Below, piece by piece: positions 4,899 to 9,646 of a stretch of DNA of 9,646 nucleotides. The notes below the pieces were generated by a model. The model saw only the letters and a list, made by a program, of their open reading frames with translations. It searched no databases and was not told the origin of the DNA. The stretch is taken from assembly GCA_937915075.1 (NCBI GenBank), contig CALDMA010000043.1, positions 1-9,646 on the forward strand. Direction: 5' to 3'. The position numbers were made by a program, and so were the translations under genes. Position 1 is the first letter of the stretch. Every line of letters starts with the position of its first letter. The stretch is from an uncultured Oscillospiraceae bacterium. Its GTDB lineage: Bacteria; Bacillota; Clostridia; Oscillospirales; Oscillospiraceae.

Positions 4899-6184
4899 GC
4901 ATCATCAAGGGCCTGCGCGCGGCGACCGCACGCTCGCCCACCGTGAGTAAGGCCGTAACGGTCGGCAGCCTGACGGCTTCCGGCGGTCTGGCCGCCGGAG
5001 AGGACCCGCAGAGCGCGGCGCGCAAGCTCAGCGCGGTCGATCGCTGCATCGAGCTGCTGAGCGACTCGATCGCGAAGCTGCCGAACTATGTGATCGACAC
5101 GAGGACGCGCGAGCGCACGGAGCACGAGCTGCTGCGTCTGCTGAACATCCGGCCGAACGAGGCCATGACCCCGTTCATCCGCAAGAAGGTGCTGGAGACG
5201 AGCCGCCTCGAGGGCGGCAACGGCTACGACTGGATCGTGCGCGACGAGCGCACGGGCAAGCCGGCGGAGCTGATCCCGGTGCCGTGGTACCTCGTGCAGC
5301 CCTGGCACGACGCGGCGGGACGCGTGTGGTACGACGTGACGCATCCCTTCTCCGGCGAGGTCATGCGATTGCCGAACGAGGACGTGTGCCACTACAAAAA
5401 CGCCACGCGCAACGGCCTGCTCGGCCTCGGCACGGTGACGCGCGCCGGCGAGGTGATCGCCGCGGCGCGGGCCGCGCAGGAGTATGAGCTGAGCTACTAC
5501 GCCAACGGCGGACAGCCGGGCGGCGTGCTGGAGACCGACACCGACCTCGGCGGCTATGTGCTGGACACCAAGGGAAAGCCGGTCAAAAACGCGGACGGCT
5601 CGCTTATGACGAAAAAGGACCGGCTGCGCGGCGAGTGGGAGCGCGTCCACATGGGGCCGAGCAAAGCCCACCGGACGGCGATCCTCGACCTGGGTCTCAA
5701 GTACACGAGCATCGCGGGCACGAACCGCGACGCGCAGTTTGTGGAAAACAAGCAGCTCTCGATCACGGACATCGCGCGCTACTTCGGTGTTCCGCTCTAC
5801 AAACTCAACGAGGGCAAGCAGGCCTACGGCAGCAACGAGCAGAACGCCATCGAGTACGTCGTCGGCACGCTGCACCCCATCGTGACCCAGTACGAGGAGG
5901 AGCAGAGCTACAAGCTGCTGACCGACAGCGAGCTGGCCGCGGGGCTGGAGCTGCGCATCAACATGATGGCCGAGCTCAAGGGCGACACGGCGAGCCGCGC
6001 GAACTGGTACCGCACGATGAGTGAGCTGAGCGTATTCAGCCCCAACGACATCGCGGCGCTGGAGGACCTGCCGAACGTGCCGGGCGGCGACCGCAGGCGC
6101 GCGAGCCTGAACTATGCGCCGCTTGACCTGTGGCCGGAGCTGAGCGCACAGAGAAACGGCGGCGCGGCCGCCGGAGAGGAGTAA
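4895..6184 (+). CDS. Portal protein, HK97 family
   Basis: A 429-residue portal that forms the dodecameric ring through which DNA enters and leaves the head. Family blocks are SAVDRCIELLSDSIAKLP (46-63), LLRLLNIRPNEAMTPF (79-94), the GGNGYDWIVRDE core (107-118), ITDIARYFGVPLYKLNEG (290-307) and the late helix NEQNAIEYVVGTLHPIV (314-330). The first 40 residues are poorly conserved. Translation is coupled to the small membrane protein by ATGA; GAAGGGAG (4875-4882) is a rather distant ribosome binding site. The 15-nt word GGCCGCCGGAGAGGA occurs near both ends of the gene (4990-5004 and 6166-6180), the second supplying the ribosome binding site of the next gene. Confidence 0.95.
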   Translation: MSIIKGLRAATARSPTVSKAVTVGSLTASGGLAAGEDPQSAARKLSAVDRCIELLSDSIAKLPNYVIDTRTRERTEHELLRLLNIRPNEAMTPFIRKKVLETSRLEGGNGYDWIVRDERTGKPAELIPVPWYLVQPWHDAAGRVWYDVTHPFSGEVMRLPNEDVCHYKNATRNGLLGLGTVTRAGEVIAAARAAQEYELSYYANGGQPGGVLETDTDLGGYVLDTKGKPVKNADGSLMTKKDRLRGEWERVHMGPSKAHRTAILDLGLKYTSIAGTNRDAQFVENKQLSITDIARYFGVPLYKLNEGKQAYGSNEQNAIEYVVGTLHPIVTQYEEEQSYKLLTDSELAAGLELRINMMAELKGDTASRANWYRTMSELSVFSPNDIAALEDLPNVPGGDRRRASLNYAPLDLWPELSAQRNGGAAAGEE

Positions 6185-6189
6185 ACCAC

Positions 6190-6879
6190 ATGGAAATGAT
6201 CTACAAGGCCGCGCGGCTGGAAAAACAAGCCGCCGGCGCACTGGAGCTCGCGCTGATCAACGAGCAGACGCTGCGGGAGCTGACCGAGGATGATGTGTTC
6301 ACCTTCCGCCTGACGGCCTGCGACAACCAGGTCGACCGCGAGGGCGAGCGCTTTACCGAGGCGACGCTCGAACAACTCGGCAAGCTCTACATCGGCAAGC
6401 CCGTGCTGCGTGACCACAATTGGAGCGCGGAGACGCAGACCGCGCGCGTCTATGACGCGCACCTGGAAAGCAAGGGCGAGGTCAAGCGTCTGGTGCTCAG
6501 CTGCTACATGGTCCGCACGGCGAGCACCGCGGACACCATCGCTGCCATCGAGGGCGGCATCCTGCGCGAGTGCAGCGTGGGCTGCGCGGTGGAGCACGTC
6601 AACTGCTCGATCTGCGGCGCGGACCAGCGCAAGACGCTGTGCGAGCACTGGCCGGGCCGAGAGTATGACGGGCAGCTCTGCCACTTTGAGCTGGACGGCG
6701 CGGCGGACGCCTACGAGGTGAGCCTCGTGGCCGTGCCCGCGCAGCCGGAGGCCGGCATCGTCAAGGCCAAGCGCTACGGCGGAGCCGAGAAAGCAGAACC
6801 TCCCGCGCCGGAGGGCGCGGACAACAACGAGCACTGGGCGGACGAGGCCGCGCTGGAGCTTGAAAAAATGAGATTTTAA
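6190..6879 (+). CDS. Prohead protease with Cys/His insertion
   Basis: A 229-residue HK97-type capsid maturation protease (serine protease S78 group). ATG at 6190 is chosen over an in-frame start at 6130 because AGGAG (6177-6181) is correctly spaced and the earlier start lies deep in the portal gene. H76 in VLRDHNW and S129 in GILRECSVGCAV fit the catalytic His and Ser. Between the Ser block and the closing strand YEVSLVAVPAQPEAGI (175-190) is an insert with C139, C142, C151, H153, C164 and H165, which probably binds zinc. The same arrangement is known in other Clostridia phages. The protease should digest the assembly domain of the capsid protein encoded next. The tail after 195 is acidic and Ala/Glu-rich. 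Confidence 0.92.
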   Translation: MEMIYKAARLEKQAAGALELALINEQTLRELTEDDVFTFRLTACDNQVDREGERFTEATLEQLGKLYIGKPVLRDHNWSAETQTARVYDAHLESKGEVKRLVLSCYMVRTASTADTIAAIEGGILRECSVGCAVEHVNCSICGADQRKTLCEHWPGREYDGQLCHFELDGAADAYEVSLVAVPAQPEAGIVKAKRYGGAEKAEPPAPEGADNNEHWADEAALELEKMRF

Positions 6880-6891
6880 GGAGGCACAAAA

Positions 6892-8109
6892 ATGCGCAGA
6901 AAGTACAACGACCTGCTGGCGAAGCGCGCCGGCATGCTCACGGAGGCCGAGAGCCTGCTCAAGGCGGGCAAGCGCGAGGACTACCAGAGCAAAATGACCG
7001 AGATCGGCAACCTCAACACCGAGATTACCGAAACCAAGGCCCTCATCGACGAGCAGGACCGCCAGTTCCTGCAGAAGACCGAGACCCCGGGCGAGGCGAA
7101 GGACAAGGCGCTCGAGCGCGCGGAGATCCTGCGCAAGGGCGGCGAGGTCAGGTTTAGCGCGGCGGAGGTCCGCAAGGCGATTACGCTCGCGACCACCACG
7201 CTCGCCGAGCCCACCGGCGTGGGCCGCGACATCCGCGGCGGCGACGCGCCCATCAGCGCGATCATCGACCAGGTCAGTGTGGTCAACCTCTCCGGCCTGG
7301 GCGAGTATCAGGAGCCCTATGTGATCTCTGAGCTGGACGCCAAGGTCGGCACGGTGGCCAGCACCGCGGGCAAGGCCCGCACGGCGAGCAGCGACCCCAC
7401 CTTCGGCGTGGCGCAGATCAAACCCTACGACATGAGCGTGACGAGCTTTGTCGACCGCAACATCGGCAACCTGACGCCCGCGGACTATTACGCCAAGATC
7501 TACGGCATGGCGATGCGCGCCATGCGCCGCAAGGTCTCTGAGCTGATCGTCAACGGCGACGGCGAGAGCAGCCATGTGTTCTACGGCATGAAGATCGCCA
7601 AGAACAAGGCGGGCAACAACATCTTCGCGAGCGTCGACGTGAGTGCGGTGGACGTCAACCTGCTCGATACCCTCTATTTTGCCTACGGCGCGGACACCGA
7701 GGTCGCCGGCAGCGCCCGTCTGCTGCTCACCAAGGCCGACCTCAAGGCCATCGGTCAGCTGCGCGGCACGAACGAAAAGCGCCGCCTGTTCACCATCGAG
7801 CCGGACATGGCGAACCCCAACGTCGGCGTGATCCGCGACGGCGGCGTGGTGATCCCCTACACCATCTGCCCGGACCTCACGAGCCTGAGCACCGCGACCG
7901 CCAGCACGAGCGCGGCCATCCAGACCATGATCTACGGCAACCCGCTCAACTATGAGCTGGGTCTGTTCTCCGATTTCACCGTGCGTGTGGACGAGAGCTA
8001 CAAGGCGCAGGAGCGCCTGCTCACCATCCTGGGCGACGTGATGGTCGGCGGCAACCTCGTGGTCGACAAGGGCGTCGTCGTGGCGACGGTGCCCAAGTCC
8101 GGCTCTTAA
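6892..8109 (+). CDS. Major capsid protein, HK97 fold
   Basis: A 405-residue capsid subunit preceded by AAGGAGG (6878-6884). Residues 1 to about 80 are highly charged with heptad-like spacing and form the N-terminal assembly (delta) domain that replaces a separate scaffold and is normally removed by the protease. The mature part starts near 90-115. The E-loop region lies around 150-175 and is followed by FGVAQIKPYDMSVTSFVDRN (171-190), a typical long-arm sequence, and the spine helix YAKIYGMAMRAMRRKVSELI (200-219). The C-terminal half supplies the A and P domains. The exact cleavage site cannot be read. No separate decoration or scaffold gene is seen nearby. Confidence 0.94.
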   Translation: MRRKYNDLLAKRAGMLTEAESLLKAGKREDYQSKMTEIGNLNTEITETKALIDEQDRQFLQKTETPGEAKDKALERAEILRKGGEVRFSAAEVRKAITLATTTLAEPTGVGRDIRGGDAPISAIIDQVSVVNLSGLGEYQEPYVISELDAKVGTVASTAGKARTASSDPTFGVAQIKPYDMSVTSFVDRNIGNLTPADYYAKIYGMAMRAMRRKVSELIVNGDGESSHVFYGMKIAKNKAGNNIFASVDVSAVDVNLLDTLYFAYGADTEVAGSARLLLTKADLKAIGQLRGTNEKRRLFTIEPDMANPNVGVIRDGGVVIPYTICPDLTSLSTATASTSAAIQTMIYGNPLNYELGLFSDFTVRVDESYKAQERLLTILGDVMVGGNLVVDKGVVVATVPKSGS

Positions 8110-8112
8110 CCC

Positions 8113-8439
8113 ATGAGCTGGGCGACGGAGCATCTGGCGGAGATCGCCGTCTACTGTAAGGTCGACGCGGACGACGCGGAGCTGCCCGGCTATATTGACG
8201 CGGCGGAGGGCTATCTCCTCTCCGGCGTGTGCAGCAAGCCGGAGGACGGCACGCCGCGGGGCGCAATGTACCTCCTCTGCGTCAAGGCGCTGGCGCTCGA
8301 GCAGTACGACCGGCGCGGGGTCACCATCGACCAGGCCGCGAGCGAGAACCGCGTCGTGCGGCTCATGCTCAACCAGCTCAAGCTGACCGAACCCGTGCCC
8401 GAATCGGGCACGGGCGAGGCCGCGGAAGGAGGCGCGTGA
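8113..8439 (+). CDS. Head-tail connector, gp6-like
   Basis: A 108-residue, mostly helical protein matching the phage gp6-like connector group in size, position and pattern: an N-terminal helix (WATEHLAEIAVYCKV), the DDAELPGYIDAAEGYL helix (about 19-34), and a long central helix AMYLLCVKALALEQYDRR (51-68). It forms the ring under the portal. No clear Shine-Dalgarno sequence precedes the ATG, which follows the capsid stop by only three bases; re-initiation is likely. The last 14 residues, VPESGTGEAAEGGA, look appended: the VPESGT part is encoded by the inverted repeat shared with terL, and the codons after it also carry the AAGGAGG ribosome binding site of the next gene. Confidence 0.85.
   Translation: MSWATEHLAEIAVYCKVDADDAELPGYIDAAEGYLLSGVCSKPEDGTPRGAMYLLCVKALALEQYDRRGVTIDQAASENRVVRLMLNQLKLTEPVPESGTGEAAEGGA
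8392..8414. repeat. 23-nt perfect inverted repeat inside connector gene (copy 2)
   Basis: Eleven-base arms lie on either side of a central A at 8403. The 19-nt core (8394-8412) is identical to that in terL (3048-3066). The outer two pairs are C-G and C-G instead of G-C and A-T, so pairing is kept although the bases differ. It is read in the same frame as VPESGT and sits at the C-terminal edge of the protein. Confidence 0.9.
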
Positions 8440-8783
8440 TGCACGTCGACGCGGGCAAACTCTCAAAGCGCATTCAGTTCCTGCGGAAAACGACGACGAA
8501 GGACGCCGACGGCTACGACGTGCCCGGCGAGCCGGAGCTCGTGCGCGAGACCTGGGCGCAGTTCAGCCAGACGAGCGGCACGGAGCTGATCCGGGCGAAT
8601 GCCGAGTTCGGCGAGGCGAAGGTCCGCTTCCTCACGCGCGCCGACCCCGCGCTGCTCGACCGGCGGCTCCTGATCCGCTACGACGGGCGCGACTATGACA
8701 TCCTCTACGTCAACACCTACTGCGACGAGGGGAAATACATCGAATTCTGGTGCGAGCGCATCACGCAGGAGGGCAAGGTATGA
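8439..8783 (+). CDS. Head-tail adaptor (head closure), SPP1 gp16-like
   Basis: A 114-residue protein of the phage head-tail joining family. It starts at ATG in a TGATG overlap with the connector stop, with AAGGAGG (8426-8432) six bases upstream. Family features are the N-terminal LSKRIQFLRKTTTKDADGYDV strand pair (8-28), ETWAQFSQTSGTELIRANAEF (37-57), then VRFLTRADPALLDRRLLIRYDG (61-82) and the closing strands DYDILYVNTY. It closes the connector channel and offers a docking face for the tail. Confidence 0.88.
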   Translation: MHVDAGKLSKRIQFLRKTTTKDADGYDVPGEPELVRETWAQFSQTSGTELIRANAEFGEAKVRFLTRADPALLDRRLLIRYDGRDYDILYVNTYCDEGKYIEFWCERITQEGKV

Positions 8784-9145
8784 CGCTGAACGAGAAGATC
8801 ATCGCGGTCGTGACGCCGATCGTGCCGGTGTGCGTGCCGGATCTGCTGGTCGCGGAGGCGGGCGAGACGCCGCCGGAGGAGTACTGCACGTTTGATTTTC
8901 CCCTTTACGCGGACGCACTCGGCGACGATGCCGCGCACCTGCAGCGCGCACTCGTGCAGGTCCACTACCTTGCCCCGCTCAGGGCGAACACCGTCGCCGC
9001 GCGCCGCGCTCTCTGGCTGGCGCTCGCGGCGGTCGACGAATTTACCGCGCCGGACATCGAAAACGCCACCGACCAGACCGGCCAGCACTATGTATTCGAG
9101 TTCGAGGCGATCGGGCAATGGCTGGGAGACGATGCCGATGGCTAA
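8780..9145 (+). CDS. Tail terminator / tail completion-like protein
   Basis: A 121-residue protein starting at ATG in an ATGA overlap with the adaptor stop, with AGGAGG (8767-8772) upstream. An N-terminal helix (LNEKIIAVVTPIV) is followed by YCTFDFPLYADALGDDA, LVQVHYLAPLRANTVAARRALWLAL (58-82) and the late strands ENATDQTGQHYVFEFEAIG. This helix/strand order and the VQVHYLAP block resemble tail terminator proteins of Clostridia siphophages (the DUF3168-like fold). Such proteins cap the tail tube and connect it to the head. It precedes the gp10-like gene, whereas gp10-like genes often come first. Family assignment is by pattern and position. Confidence 0.65.
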   Translation: MTLNEKIIAVVTPIVPVCVPDLLVAEAGETPPEEYCTFDFPLYADALGDDAAHLQRALVQVHYLAPLRANTVAARRALWLALAAVDEFTAPDIENATDQTGQHYVFEFEAIGQWLGDDADG

Positions 9146-9584
9146 TTTCTCTGTAGACGGTCTCGATGAGTTCATGCTTTCCATGCAGCAGGTCGCCGAG
9201 CTGCCCGACGACGTGATCGACGACATGCTCAACGCCGGTGCGGACGTCGCTGCGGAAGCGCAGCGAAAGGAAGCGGCAGCGGTCCTGCGCGGCGAATATG
9301 CGACCGGGACGACGGCCCTGTCCATCAAAAAGGGCAAGGTCAAGCTGCACAGGGACGGCTACCGCGTGATCTACGTCACGCCGACCGGCACGCGCAAGCG
9401 GGGCAAGCGAAAAATCTCCAAAACGCGCAACGCCGAGATCGCCTTTGTCAACGAGTTCGGCGTACCGCACCGCGGCATTCCCGCGCGGCCGTTTATTTCA
9501 ACGGCCAACGAGAAGAGCGCGGCGGCGACCACGGCGGCGCAGGCCGCAGTTTACAACAAATTCCTCGAATCCAAAAACCTGTAA
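9138..9584 (+). CDS. HK97 gp10-like tail completion/morphogenesis protein
   Basis: A 148-residue protein. Starts at 9132 and 9138 are both in frame; GGGAG (9124-9128) is better spaced for 9138, and the gene overlaps the previous stop by 8 bases. The family signature is the late block EIAFVNEFGVPHRGIPARPFI (about 100-120), preceded by an N-terminal helical part (8-50) and a basic beta region (VKLHRDGYRVIYVTPTGTRKRGKRK). Members act at the head-tail junction. Residues 37-43 (VAAEAQR) are encoded by an exact 20-nt copy of the intergenic hairpin unit. Confidence 0.88.
   Translation: MANFSVDGLDEFMLSMQQVAELPDDVIDDMLNAGADVAAEAQRKEAAAVLRGEYATGTTALSIKKGKVKLHRDGYRVIYVTPTGTRKRGKRKISKTRNAEIAFVNEFGVPHRGIPARPFISTANEKSAAATTAAQAAVYNKFLESKNL
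9248..9268. repeat. Distant copy of the intergenic hairpin unit, inside the gp10-like gene
   Basis: CGCTGCG (9248-9254), loop GAAG, CGCAGCG (9259-9265), then AAA. Bases 9249-9268 are identical over 20 nt to 1993-2012, unit 3 of the array, and the stem here is the full 7 bp. Confidence 0.85.
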
Positions 9585-9599
9585 AGGAGGGCACACGAT

Positions 9600-9646
9600 A
9601 TGCCTCAGTATGGTGCAAAAATGCTCCAGTGGGCACCGTTCGCCGC
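9600..9646 (+). CDS. Major tail tube protein, N-terminus (partial)
   Basis: ATG at 9600 follows a near-ideal AAAGGAGG (9583-9590) with 9 bases between, the kind of strong signal expected for an abundant structural protein. Fifteen residues are visible, MPQYGAKMLQWAPFA, a start typical of major tail proteins in Clostridia siphophages, and the gene order (directly after the joining genes) agrees. The rest lies outside the window. Confidence 0.65.
   Translation, partial: MPQYGAKMLQWAPFA

Noticed and set aside
4990..6180. 15-nt direct repeat GGCCGCCGGAGAGGA at both ends of the portal gene
   Set aside because: It is short and GC-rich, encodes Ala-Ala-Gly-Glu in both places, and one copy doubles as a ribosome binding site; chance and coding bias explain it adequately.

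Overview
This window is a piece of a tailed-phage or prophage genome (siphovirus-like, HK97-type head), all on the + strand. It runs from the end of an early/replication block into the DNA packaging, head and head-tail joining genes, and breaks off in the major tail protein. High GC, strong AGGAGG-type ribosome binding sites, an N-terminal assembly domain on the capsid protein and a cysteine-rich KTR-type zinc protein together suggest a high-GC gut-type Clostridia host (for example Oscillospirales). The host is inferred from style; no host gene is present.

Left part (1-1042): the tail end of an upstream gene, a small helix-turn-helix protein (19-312), and an HUH-type rolling-circle Rep-like protein (305-1042), joined by short stop/start overlaps. 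Next is an AT-rich island (about 32% GC over 1041-1140) with a 66-residue zinc-ribbon protein of the cysteine-rich KTR type (1128-1328). A probable intrinsic terminator closes it (1314-1369). This looks like a self-contained cargo gene, or moron. An HNH endonuclease follows (1389-1781).

The 592-base stretch 1782-2373 has no convincing gene and is dense in secondary structure. It holds a two-arm fold (1882-1928) in the usual position of a cos site, a tandem array of 30-bp hairpin units (1931-2040), a strong 11-bp stem (2097-2130), nested inverted repeats (2243-2319) and a fifth hairpin copy (2336-2361) just before the terminase RBS.

Right part (2374-9646): terminase small subunit (P27 type), terminase large subunit, a tiny two-helix membrane protein, HK97 portal, prohead protease with a cysteine/histidine insert, HK97-fold capsid, gp6-like connector, head-tail adaptor, tail terminator-like protein, HK97 gp10-like protein and the start of the major tail tube protein. 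Genes abut or overlap by a few bases, so this is one late operon. TerS/TerL with HNH cut and pump DNA through the portal into the prohead, the protease matures the capsid, and the connector, adaptor and completion proteins join head to tail.

The most unusual signals are not genes. (1) A 23-nt inverted repeat with an invariant 19-nt core sits inside both terL and the connector gene, read in the same frame as VPESGT, and its outermost base pairs differ between copies in a compensating way. (2) The hairpin unit of the intergenic array recurs exactly (20 nt) inside the gp10-like gene about 7 kb away.
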